From assembly GCF_021568695.1 (NCBI RefSeq), contig NZ_JAKGTI010000001.1, forward strand, positions 682,001 to 746,000: 64,000 bases of DNA, written 5' to 3'. Position numbers and translations under genes: made by a program. Positions 1-8,136 of the stretch are shown here, one piece after another. Position 1 is the stretch's first letter. Each line of letters opens with the position of its first letter. The DNA is from Maritalea mediterranea. GTDB taxonomy: Bacteria; Pseudomonadota; Alphaproteobacteria; Rhizobiales; Devosiaceae. The notes below the pieces were generated by a model. That model searched no databases and was not told the DNA's origin. It saw only the letters and a program-made list of their open reading frames with translations.

Positions 1-677
1 TAACGCGGTTTTTTAAAGAATGCTTCGACCACGTCTGCGAACGTGTCCCGGGTGAGCCGCGCGTCTGTGGCGGCGAGCGCTTGGTTGTAAACATCTCGGG
101 GTAAGATATCACCTCGTGCTTCAAGCAGGTCTTTGAAGAACTCAGGCGAGAATTCGGGGTGAGCCTGAACGGTGAGGGCCTTATCCCCGTATGCCAGCAG
201 GGCATTCTCGCAACAAGAAGAAGATGCGATTCTCTTGGCCATTTCGGGGCGTTCAACAACTTGGTCCTGGTGCCACGCGATTAAACTATGTTTGCCCAAC
301 TCCGAACTTTCATAGACCGTTGTCCCTACTGACCAGCCGCCGGTGAATTTTTCGACCCTACCGCCAAGCGCTTGAGCTAAAATTTGATGTCCGAAACAAA
401 CGCCGAATATGGGCACACCCGCTTTAAAAGTGTCTTGTAGAAAGGTTTCGAGCGGCTTGATCCAGGCGTGACCCTCATAGACGCCAAATCTTGACCCCGT
501 AATCAACCAGCCCTGTGCATCCTGAGGGCTTTGAGGCAGTTCGCCCTCAAGCACCTCATAATTTTCAAATGAAAACCTACGGCCACTCAAATAGCGTTCG
601 AAAAATTCATTATAGTCGCCATGCTTGTCGCGAATTGATTCCGGCGAACGCCCTGTCTGCAATATGCCAATTTTCAT
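1..677 (-). CDS. Class I glutamine amidotransferase, GMP-synthase-like, 3' end at window edge
   Basis: About 225 residues are visible and the frame reaches the window edge, where the last two bases (TA) may begin the stop codon. It starts at ATG 677. The class I amidotransferase fold is shown by the nucleophile elbow GVCFGHQ (Cys94) and the His-x-Glu pair in QAHPEF (His173, Glu175), with an oxyanion-region motif WLITGSRFGVYE near residue 57. It belongs to the stand-alone GMP-synthase-like group rather than to the classical PuuD (peptidase C26) type. It lies 8 bases downstream of agmatinase as the last visible gene of a puuA-puuB-speB operon, so a role in hydrolysing a gamma-glutamyl amide (such as gamma-glutamyl-GABA) is possible. 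That role is inference from context; the family assignment is firm. Confidence 0.8.
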   Translation of the reverse strand, partial: MKIGILQTGRSPESIRDKHGDYNEFFERYLSGRRFSFENYEVLEGELPQSPQDAQGWLITGSRFGVYEGHAWIKPLETFLQDTFKAGVPIFGVCFGHQILAQALGGRVEKFTGGWSVGTTVYESSELGKHSLIAWHQDQVVERPEMAKRIASSSCCENALLAYGDKALTVQAHPEFSPEFFKDLLEARGDILPRDVYNQALAATDARLTRDTFADVVEAFFKKPR

Positions 678-685
678 CGTTTAAC

Positions 686-1654
686 CTATATTCGCCCAAC
701 TGGGCTTTCTTGTGCACCGGCTTGTGCAGCGAGCAGACATAGCCAGTCATGGGCGATATGTGCCGCGGCAAGTGCGGTGATTTCGGCGTGGTCGAATGGC
801 GGTGAGACCTCCACAACATCCATCCCGATCAAGTTGAGAGTCTTAAGCCCACGTATAAACTCCAGCCCTTGCCATGAATTTAATCCGCCTGGCACCGGCG
901 TGCCAGTGCCGGGGGCGAATGCAGGGTCTAATCCATCGATATCAAAACTGATGTAAACCGGCGCATCTTTGGCGCGCTGCTTGACAATATCAAGTGCTGC
1001 ATCGATGCCGTTTCGGTGTATCCAAGGGCTTGTTAAAATTTCGAAGCCACAATCAGTATCATTGTAGGTACGCAATCCGACTTGAGTTGATTTCCCAACA
1101 TCGACTATCCCCTGTTTCGCGGCGCGGGCGAACATAGTGCCATGATCTGACCTGACGCCGTCATCCGCCCACGTGTCGCAATGTGCGTCAATTTGGATAA
1201 GAGCCACTGGACCGTATTTTTCAGCATGTGCTTGCAAAATTGGGTAGGAAATTGAATGATCGCCGCCGATGGACAGGAGTTTCGTGTCTGTACTTAGAAT
1301 GTCCGCAACTTGGGTTTTGATGGCATCGCCGATCGTTTCGGGGTGGTGGGGGTCAAGCATCACGTCGCCAAAATCCACCACGTCCAGATGTTCGAATGGA
1401 TCGAATCCCCAAGGAAAAGCCGAAAGCTCTGCCAGTTGAACGGATGCCTGGCGCACCGCACGTGGCCCAAGGCGGCAGCCTGGGCGGAAGCTTACCGCAT
1501 TGTCAAAGGGTACACCCATCACCGCCACGTCCACGCCGTCCAGCACTTGACTATATCTGCGGCGCAAAAAGCTAAGCGCGCCACCATAGGTCATTTCTGG
1601 CCAGCGGCCTCTATTATCTGCCTTGCGGAAAGCCTGATCGCCGGAATTGGACAT
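686..1654 (-). CDS. speB: Agmatinase (ureohydrolase family)
   Basis: 322 residues with the full set of arginase/agmatinase manganese motifs: GGDHS (130-134), DAHCD (156-160) and SFDIDGLDP (236-244). The expected reaction is agmatine to putrescine plus urea in the cytoplasm. Close relatives act on guanidinobutyrate or guanidinopropionate, and motifs alone cannot separate these. It follows the puuB paralogue by 8 bases and precedes an amidotransferase by 8 bases, so it is co-transcribed with gamma-glutamylpolyamine genes. This supports a role in feeding putrescine (or GABA, if the substrate is guanidinobutyrate) into the pathway. The length is typical for the family. Confidence 0.85.
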   Translation of the reverse strand: MSNSGDQAFRKADNRGRWPEMTYGGALSFLRRRYSQVLDGVDVAVMGVPFDNAVSFRPGCRLGPRAVRQASVQLAELSAFPWGFDPFEHLDVVDFGDVMLDPHHPETIGDAIKTQVADILSTDTKLLSIGGDHSISYPILQAHAEKYGPVALIQIDAHCDTWADDGVRSDHGTMFARAAKQGIVDVGKSTQVGLRTYNDTDCGFEILTSPWIHRNGIDAALDIVKQRAKDAPVYISFDIDGLDPAFAPGTGTPVPGGLNSWQGLEFIRGLKTLNLIGMDVVEVSPPFDHAEITALAAAHIAHDWLCLLAAQAGAQESPVGRI

Positions 1655-1662
1655 AACAACGC

Positions 1663-2979
1663 TTACAACCCCAGCTTATCTTTAATGCTGTAATACCATG
1701 AGCCGACCACAGAATAGGGCACGCGAAACATCTGTCCGCCGGGGAATGGGATATAGGGCACTTTTTCAAACACATCAAAGCGTTCATTGTCGCCCGAAAT
1801 CGCTTCGGCCAAAATCCGTCCGAATGTATGCGATCCGGTGACGCCGTGGCCTGAATAGCCGTGGGCAAAATAGGTGTTATTGTTCAATCGACCCAATTGC
1901 GGCACCCGGCTGAAGGAAAGGGCAAAATTGCCGCTCCAGGCATATTCGATTTTAGTTGTTTTTAGTTCGGGGAAAACCCGATCCATGTTTTTGCGCAGCT
2001 TGGCTTCAATATCTTTCGGGTCACTGCCACCATAAACGGTGCCGCCACCAAACAGCAGACGATTGTCTGCAGACAGGCGATAATAATCAAGAATATACCT
2101 TATATCTTCCACGCAGGTTGATGTAGGCAGTAGTCGATGCGCAAATTCATCCGACAACCGTTCCGTGGCCATAATTTGTGTTGAAACAGGCATGACGCGG
2201 GTTGCCAATTCAGGCACGACTTTCCCCAAATAGGCGTTGCCGCAAAATACAACGGTTTTACATGAAATTTCACCGTGTTCTGTCTTTACGACCGGTCTTT
2301 TCGCTTCATAATCAACATCGATAACTGCGGACATTTCGTAGATGGTGCCGCCATTTTTCTCAACCGCATCGGCTTCTCCTAACGCGAGGTTGAGCGGGTG
2401 CATATGCCCGCCTGCATGATCGATCATGCCGCCGGCATAAACATCGGACCCTACATAATGGCCAATATTTTCCTTTGACACCATTTCTTGGGAGCAAAGG
2501 CCATAGCTTTGCCAAAGCGCCAACCGCTCCTCAAGCTCACGCATATGCGCGGCGGTGTAAGCGGTAAATAGGTTTGTCGGTTTGTAGTCGCATTTGATGT
2601 TATAGGTTTTAATGAAGTTGCGAATGATGTCGCCACCTTCCATCACAAGACCGGCTACAAAATTAGCTGTGTCCTGCCCATAGCGTCGCTTGATCGTTTG
2701 TAAAGAGGCGTTGAGACCATTTACAATTTGTCCGCCGTTGCGCCCTGATGCTCCCCAGCCGATACGGGCACCTTCCAAAATTACAACATTATAGCCTTTT
2801 TCCGCCAAGTGCAGTGCTGTCGACAAGCCTGAATATCCGGCCCCAACAATGCAAATATCGTAACGTTGCGAACCCGTCAGTGAAGGACGAAGCTTTGTCG
2901 TGTTGGCAGACGCCGCATAATAGCTTGTGGTATGTTCACCGGAGCCCGCATAGGGGTGACTAAAAGAGGCATTCATCAA
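1663..2979 (-). CDS. puuB: FAD-dependent oxidoreductase, gamma-glutamylputrescine oxidase type
   Basis: 438 residues. The N-terminus carries the dinucleotide-binding motif VGAGYSGLS (residues 45-53) followed by a DAO-type segment ending GASGRNGGQ, and the SYYAASAN start region closely resembles E. coli PuuB. The expected reaction is FAD- and oxygen-dependent oxidation of gamma-glutamylputrescine to the gamma-glutamyl aldehyde. The start codon overlaps the stop of the upstream glutamine synthetase-like gene by four bases (ATGA), indicating translational coupling, and agmatinase follows closely. A second paralogue lies at 6832-8136. Members of this family oxidise various secondary or primary amines, so the exact substrate is inferred from the operon. 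Confidence 0.82.
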   Translation of the reverse strand: MMNASFSHPYAGSGEHTTSYYAASANTTKLRPSLTGSQRYDICIVGAGYSGLSTALHLAEKGYNVVILEGARIGWGASGRNGGQIVNGLNASLQTIKRRYGQDTANFVAGLVMEGGDIIRNFIKTYNIKCDYKPTNLFTAYTAAHMRELEERLALWQSYGLCSQEMVSKENIGHYVGSDVYAGGMIDHAGGHMHPLNLALGEADAVEKNGGTIYEMSAVIDVDYEAKRPVVKTEHGEISCKTVVFCGNAYLGKVVPELATRVMPVSTQIMATERLSDEFAHRLLPTSTCVEDIRYILDYYRLSADNRLLFGGGTVYGGSDPKDIEAKLRKNMDRVFPELKTTKIEYAWSGNFALSFSRVPQLGRLNNNTYFAHGYSGHGVTGSHTFGRILAEAISGDNERFDVFEKVPYIPFPGGQMFRVPYSVVGSWYYSIKDKLGL

Positions 2980-4325
2980 ACTGTCTCCAGATAAGCGGCA
3001 TATTCGCCTTCAGTTACCCAATCCAAGAAACGGTTTCGTTCCTGCTGTTTGGTTTGGGCAAACAGGCGAACCAATTGAGGGTCAAATATTTTTACGATTT
3101 CCTGTCCGTTGGCAAATGCATCAATTGCACTGCCAAATTCGGTAGGCAAAACTTGGGTATCGGCCGCATAAGCATTGCCGGTGAGCGGCGGATCAGGAAG
3201 TGTTTTTGCTTCAATGCCGTTTAAAGCGGCACCAAGGATGGCTGCAATCACCAAATAGGGATTGGCGTCTGCGCCGGCGACACGCTGCTCAATCCGCCGC
3301 GCTTCGCCGGGACCGCCGGGAATGCGGATCGCGCATGTCCGGTTTTCATAGCCCCATGCGACGCCAATCGGCGCGTGTTGACCGGGGCGAATACGTCGAT
3401 AGCTGTTAAGATGCGGCGCATAAATCAGCGTGCTTTCTTGCATGGCGCCCAGAAGGCCCGAGACAGCAAACCGCAAAATGTCGCCGCCCTCATTTGTGCC
3501 ATCATCAAACACATTGTTACCGTTTTCATCCAGCAAGGAAAAATGCACATGCATTCCATTTCCCGCTTGGTCACCAAATGGCTTGGCCATAAATGTAGCG
3601 CTAAATCCGTGTTGACGTGCAACACCTTTAACCAGCTCTTTGAACAACAGTGCATCATCTGCAGCTCTAAGCGGTTCAGCACTATGTAATAGGTTTATTT
3701 CAAACTGTCCTGATCCACTCTCAGAAATGGCGGCATCGGCCGGTATGTCCAATTTCGCACAGGCTCCATAAACATCATCCAGAAAAGCGCCGAGCGCGTC
3801 CAGCTCTGACACCGCCAGCACATTATGTTTGTCTATGGGGCGATGGCTTTGTGGCAATGTAAGGGTTTGCGGTGTGCCATCGACTATTTGTGTAAGGTAA
3901 AACTCCATTTCGGTGGCGACAACTGGCGTTAGCCCTTTCGCCTTAAAGCGCTTCACGATATTGGCCAATGCCATGCGGCAATCGGTGCCAAATGGCGAGC
4001 CATCGTCCGCCAACACGCTAATTTGCAACATTGGCGTTGCGTTGTTCAGCCACGGGCGGGGGATTAAACCGCGTTCGGTGGCCAAACAGACCCCATCTGC
4101 GTCGCCGCTTGTGAACACAAGTTCGCTTTCCTCAACATCCCGTCCCCAAATATCAACAGCGCAAGCGGAGAGTGGCATTCGCATGCCACCGTCAAGAATT
4201 TTGCTAATTTGTGCGCGCGGCACGCGTTTGCCGCGCAATACGCCATTTAAGTCACATAAAGCGACCATGACGGCGTCAATATCCGGGTTTTCAGCCAACC
4301 AATCTTGCGCGTGCAATTGAGACAA
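2976..4325 (-). CDS. puuA: Glutamine synthetase family protein, gamma-glutamylpolyamine synthetase type
   Basis: 449 residues of the glutamine synthetase fold. A beta-grasp N-terminus (DLNGVLRGKRV) is followed by the catalytic domain with ATEMEFYL, GSGQFEINLLH, GNGMHVHFSL and the late ENRTCAIRIPGG segment that binds ATP and glutamate. PuuA-type enzymes ligate glutamate to putrescine or other amines using ATP. The tight coupling to a PuuB-type oxidase supports this role over ammonia assimilation. It is the first gene of a minus-strand operon (puuA-puuB-speB-amidotransferase) and is divergent from a GntR regulator, with two tandem operator-like repeats in the 112-bp gap. It differs clearly from the second copy at 8136-9524. 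Confidence 0.85.
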   Translation of the reverse strand: MSQLHAQDWLAENPDIDAVMVALCDLNGVLRGKRVPRAQISKILDGGMRMPLSACAVDIWGRDVEESELVFTSGDADGVCLATERGLIPRPWLNNATPMLQISVLADDGSPFGTDCRMALANIVKRFKAKGLTPVVATEMEFYLTQIVDGTPQTLTLPQSHRPIDKHNVLAVSELDALGAFLDDVYGACAKLDIPADAAISESGSGQFEINLLHSAEPLRAADDALLFKELVKGVARQHGFSATFMAKPFGDQAGNGMHVHFSLLDENGNNVFDDGTNEGGDILRFAVSGLLGAMQESTLIYAPHLNSYRRIRPGQHAPIGVAWGYENRTCAIRIPGGPGEARRIEQRVAGADANPYLVIAAILGAALNGIEAKTLPDPPLTGNAYAADTQVLPTEFGSAIDAFANGQEIVKIFDPQLVRLFAQTKQQERNRFLDWVTEGEYAAYLETV

Positions 4326-4343
4326 TTTGATTATTCCTTGAAT

Positions 4344-4377
4344 AATGTGATATCATTTTTAAAAATGTGACATCATT
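4344..4377. promoter_or_regulatory. Tandem operator-like repeats between puuA and the divergent gntR gene
   Basis: Two 14-base direct repeats, AATGTGATATCATT (4344-4357) and AATGTGACATCATT (4364-4377), differ at one base. They are spaced exactly 20 bases start to start, about two helical turns, and each is centred on a near-palindromic TGA(T/C)ATCA core. They lie in the divergent intergenic region, so they are the natural candidate for the site of the adjacent FCD-type GntR regulator acting on both directions. The repeat is seen directly; the bound protein is inferred. Confidence 0.6.
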
Positions 4378-4437
4378 ATTGACTGCTGTCAATCCAAAGC
4401 ATAGTCTTAGAAAAAATCGCAACCGAATGGGAAGCCA

Positions 4438-5151
4438 ATGGACTTTTGTATCCCAGAGCTAGAGGGTGATGATCAGCCAACCAGCCAAGATCAGGTTTAT
4501 GCGCGTTTAAGAAACGCCATTATGGTGGGGGCAATTCCCACAGGCACCTCGCTCACCATGCGGGGGCTTGCCGAGCATCTCAATCTCAGTCCAACGCCCA
4601 TTAGAGAAGCATTGCGCCGATTAACATCAGAATCCGCAATCGTTTCGAAAGACAATCGCCGGATGCTGGTGCCCGAAATGACGTCGGGTCGGTTTGAAGA
4701 TCTTGTTTCAACCCGCAAAGTGCTGGAATGCCATGCGGCGGTGCGGGCATTGCCTTATATTTCAGACATTCTGATAGATGAGCTTGAAGCGATTGATGTG
4801 GAAATGGACGGCGCGATACCCAAATCAGATTATGATCTTTTGACGCGGCTCAATCAGGCTTTTCACCGGAAGCTATACAGCGCCAATATTCATCAATGTG
4901 CGTTGCCATTAATCGAGAGCATCTGGCTGCAATTGGGGCCCTTTCAACGCGAGGTGATCAGTGATTTGCGTGAATTTTACATTGTCGATCACCATAAATC
5001 ACTGCTTCAGGCCCTAAGGAACCGCGACGCCGACGCATTGGTCGATTCCATCAAAAAAGACATTGAAGATGGCGTCGTTGCCGCTGGACGAGAAGCGATA
5101 GCGGCCAGATCAGCAGATCAAAATAAACAAAGAGCGGCGGGTGAAGAATGA
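4438..5151 (+). CDS. GntR family transcriptional regulator, FCD subgroup
   Basis: 237 residues. The N-terminal winged helix-turn-helix includes LTMRGLAEHLNLSPTPIREA (about residues 40-59), the usual GntR recognition segment. The remaining two thirds is an alpha-helical FCD ligand-binding domain (for example NQAFHRKLY and DHHKSLLQAL, containing the metal-coordinating His and Asp positions common in this group). It is divergent from puuA and overlaps the downstream aldehyde dehydrogenase by four bases, so it probably regulates the polyamine genes and itself through the tandem repeats at 4344-4377. The effector is unknown; a polyamine or glutamylated intermediate is a guess. Confidence 0.88.
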   Translation: MDFCIPELEGDDQPTSQDQVYARLRNAIMVGAIPTGTSLTMRGLAEHLNLSPTPIREALRRLTSESAIVSKDNRRMLVPEMTSGRFEDLVSTRKVLECHAAVRALPYISDILIDELEAIDVEMDGAIPKSDYDLLTRLNQAFHRKLYSANIHQCALPLIESIWLQLGPFQREVISDLREFYIVDHHKSLLQALRNRDADALVDSIKKDIEDGVVAAGREAIAARSADQNKQRAAGEE

Positions 5152-6644
5152 AAAACATCGATGACATTGATTGGCATGAAGCAGCGGCGGCGCTGAAATT
5201 TTCTAACAAGGCGATTATAGATGGCCGGGCTGTTGCGGCCCAATCGGGTGAAACATTTGAAACGTTCAGTCCGATTAACGGCAAATTGTTGGCACAACTG
5301 CCCAAAATGGGGGAGGCCGATATTGATGCTGCGGTTGCCGCCGCTCGAAGCTCATTTGAGGATGGTCGTTGGGCGGACCAGTCGCCGGCAGCGCGAAAAA
5401 AAATACTTATTCGGCTCGCTGAATTGATCAATGCACATCGTGATGAATTGGCCCTTTTGGAGACCCTAGATATGGGCAAACCGATCGCCAAAAGTATCGG
5501 CATTGATGTGCGGGCAGTGGCCAATTGCTTTGCCTATTATGGCGAGGCGATCGACAAAGTCTATGATGAGGTGGCACCAACCTCCAACAATTATCTAAGT
5601 CTGGTGACGAAAGAGCCATTGGGCGTGGTGGCAGCAGTTGTTCCGTGGAACTTCCCGATGCTGATGGCCGCATGGAAGGTCGCGCCAGCATTGGCCACGG
5701 GCAATTCGGTTATCCTTAAACCCGCTGAACAATCCTCATTGTCGGCGATCCGGTTAGCTGAACTGGCACTTGAGGCAGGCGTTCCCGAGGGTGTCTTTAA
5801 TGTGGTCACCGGCTTGGGCCCAGATGTTGGGCGGGCGCTTGGCCTGCACATGGATGTAGATGGCTTGTTCTTCACCGGCTCCACGATGGTGGGCAAGTTC
5901 TTTATGGAATATGCAGCAAAATCAAACCTCAAAAAAATCGGCCTTGAACTGGGTGGCAAAAGCCCAAACATTATCCTCTCAAGTTATAAAGACACGGCGC
6001 ACGCGGCGCGGGTTTCGGCGGATGCTGCCTGGTTCAACCAGGGTGAAATGTGCACATGCCCAAGCCGTTTGATTGTTGAGCGGTCCATCCATGATGAGGT
6101 GGTTGAGGTCCTGAAAAATCAGGCGAAAAACTTTGTTCCCGGCGATCCGCTGAACACAAAAACTGAGATGGGAGCGGTGGTCGATGCCCGTCATGCTGAC
6201 CGAGTGATGGAATTTGTGGATGTCGCCCGTTCTGAAGGTGCCGACGTGACGATTGGCGGCAACCGTGCCCGGATTGAAACGGGTGGCTCCTACATTGAAC
6301 CCACAATTTTTGACAATGTGCAAAATGATATGCGCGTGGCGCAGGAAGAAATTTTCGGCCCAATGATTTCCGTTATCGCCGTGGATACGCCCGAGGAAGC
6401 CATTAAAATAGCGAACGACAGCCCTTACGGTTTGGCCTCAGCCTTGTGGACCGATGACCTGTCACAAGCCCATCAATTATCTCGAAAAATCCGGGCCGGC
6501 ATGGTCTATGTAAATGATTATGATTGCGACGATCTCACCACGCCGTTTGGCGGCTACAAACAGTCCGGCATTGGTCGTGACAAATCGCTGCATGCGTTAG
6601 ATAAATATGTGGAACTAAAATCAACTTGGATAAAAATCGCCTAG
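5148..6644 (+). CDS. puuC: NAD(P)-dependent aldehyde dehydrogenase, PuuC-like
   Basis: 498 residues with all class ALDH landmarks: VPWNFPM, the FFTGST cofactor-loop motif, the general base Glu267 in LELGGK and the catalytic Cys302 in NQGEMCTCPS. The expected role is oxidation of gamma-glutamyl-gamma-aminobutyraldehyde to gamma-glutamyl-GABA, the step after PuuB. Related ALDHs act on other aminoaldehydes or betaine aldehyde, so substrate rests on context. It is translationally coupled to the gntR gene (ATGA overlap) and followed by a strong terminator at 6699, so gntR-aldH forms a two-gene unit. Confidence 0.83.
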   Translation: MKNIDDIDWHEAAAALKFSNKAIIDGRAVAAQSGETFETFSPINGKLLAQLPKMGEADIDAAVAAARSSFEDGRWADQSPAARKKILIRLAELINAHRDELALLETLDMGKPIAKSIGIDVRAVANCFAYYGEAIDKVYDEVAPTSNNYLSLVTKEPLGVVAAVVPWNFPMLMAAWKVAPALATGNSVILKPAEQSSLSAIRLAELALEAGVPEGVFNVVTGLGPDVGRALGLHMDVDGLFFTGSTMVGKFFMEYAAKSNLKKIGLELGGKSPNIILSSYKDTAHAARVSADAAWFNQGEMCTCPSRLIVERSIHDEVVEVLKNQAKNFVPGDPLNTKTEMGAVVDARHADRVMEFVDVARSEGADVTIGGNRARIETGGSYIEPTIFDNVQNDMRVAQEEIFGPMISVIAVDTPEEAIKIANDSPYGLASALWTDDLSQAHQLSRKIRAGMVYVNDYDCDDLTTPFGGYKQSGIGRDKSLHALDKYVELKSTWIKIA

Positions 6645-6698
6645 GATCAATCTAGACTGTAGAGCCCTTGATCCCAGGGGCAAAGCGACTGCAGGAAG

Positions 6699-6730
6699 TG
6701 ACCCACCTATATTGGGTGGGTCATTTTATT
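6699..6730 (+). terminator. Intrinsic terminator after the puuC-like gene
   Basis: A perfect nine-base stem, TGACCCACC (6699-6707) with GGTGGGTCA (6715-6723), has a seven-base loop and is followed by TTTTATT. It ends the plus-strand gntR-aldehyde dehydrogenase unit before the convergent puuB paralogue. Confidence 0.85.
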
Positions 6731-6831
6731 CAATTGATGCGTAGTTTTTTGTCACATGATCATTGGATTTTCAGGTGCGCACCAAACCGGCCGGGGTGAC
6801 AAAGAAGTCGCCTTTGTTGGATGCCGTATCC

Positions 6832-8136
6832 TTACAATTTATCGCGCAGCGAATACCAAAGCATCGCAAGCACCAGCAACGGATGACGCATCATTTTGCC
6901 GCCAGGGAATTTTGGTGTTGGAATTTGCGCCATAATGTCAAACCGTTCGGCTTGGCCACTGATCAATTCTGCCGCGATTTGCCCCGACAATGTGCCCATG
7001 GCAACGCCGGACCCAGAAAAGCCGGACATGCTGACGATATTGCCTTGGCCATATCGTTCGAAATGTGGCATCCGGTTCATGGTGATGCCCAGCGTACCGC
7101 CCCATGAATAGTCAATTTTCACCTGTGCGAGTTGAGGGAAAATTTCAGTCATGGGCTTGCGAACCTTGGACGCAATATCTTTGGGAAACTTGTAGCGATA
7201 GCTTTCCGTGCCGCCAAACAGCATACGATTATCATCGCTAAAGCGGAAATAATTGACAACAAACTTGCTGTCCGCAACGGCAAAATTTTTGGCGAGAATG
7301 TTGGCCCGGGCTTCAACGGATAAAGGCTCCGTCGCCACGATGTAATTGTTGATCGGCATCACATGTCTTGTCACATCGCGATGCAGATCACCTATATAGC
7401 CATTGCAGGCCAACACAAGATAATCGGCAGAAATGCGCGCCTTATCAGTTTTAACAACAACCTGTTTGCCCTCTTCAATGTCAGTCACCAAACTGTTTTC
7501 ATGAATAATGGCCCCATTCGCCTGGGCCATGCGCGCCAAGCCCAATGAAAACTGCAATGGATCAATATGGCCGGCGCCCATATCCAAAGTGCCACCAAAA
7601 TATGCGTTGGAATTGACCAACTCCCCCAAGCTTTTCTTGTCGAGGAACGAGATTTGATCATAACCATATTTTGCGCGCATCTTGTCCACATAAGCGCGCG
7701 AATGGGACACATAGCGCTGTCGGTGATCCGCATGAATCACCCCTGGATGGAAATCAGCGTGCACCAAATTCGAGGCGGCCAGCTCCCGGACAAGTGCCGG
7801 CGCGGCGCGGCCGATTTGCCAAAGCTCCATGGCGCGGCTATCGCCGAACATTTGTTCCAGCTCATCTTGGTCCAATCGCTGGCCTTGTCCGACTTGTCCG
7901 CCATTGCGCCCTGATGCACCGAAACCGACGCGCTGGGCTTCAAGCAGCCGCACGGTGTAGCCCCGTTGGGCCAAATGCAACGCTGTCGAAAGCCCGGTAA
8001 ATCCGCCGCCGATCACGCAGATATCGCAGTGCAAGTCTCCTGCGGCAGGCGGGCAATCTTCAAGCGGTTGAATATTGCTGGCATAATATGACGGGGGGTA
8101 GCGTTGCGGTTGGTCGTTGATTGAAAGCAGGTTCAC
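6832..8136 (-). CDS. FAD-dependent oxidoreductase, second gamma-glutamylputrescine oxidase paralogue
   Basis: 434 residues from a GTG at 8136, chosen because it overlaps the upstream stop (TAGTG) and places SYYASN about 15 residues in, as in PuuB proteins. A GTG at 8169 in the same frame would add 11 residues inside the upstream gene. The FAD motif VIGGGFTGLS and the GFGASGRNGGQ segment are intact. It sits downstream of the second puuA-like gene in a gntR-puuA-puuB operon. The protein is clearly divergent from the first copy at 1663-2979, so the two modules may handle different amines. It is convergent with the gene at 5148. Confidence 0.8.
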   Translation of the reverse strand: MNLLSINDQPQRYPPSYYASNIQPLEDCPPAAGDLHCDICVIGGGFTGLSTALHLAQRGYTVRLLEAQRVGFGASGRNGGQVGQGQRLDQDELEQMFGDSRAMELWQIGRAAPALVRELAASNLVHADFHPGVIHADHRQRYVSHSRAYVDKMRAKYGYDQISFLDKKSLGELVNSNAYFGGTLDMGAGHIDPLQFSLGLARMAQANGAIIHENSLVTDIEEGKQVVVKTDKARISADYLVLACNGYIGDLHRDVTRHVMPINNYIVATEPLSVEARANILAKNFAVADSKFVVNYFRFSDDNRMLFGGTESYRYKFPKDIASKVRKPMTEIFPQLAQVKIDYSWGGTLGITMNRMPHFERYGQGNIVSMSGFSGSGVAMGTLSGQIAAELISGQAERFDIMAQIPTPKFPGGKMMRHPLLVLAMLWYSLRDKL

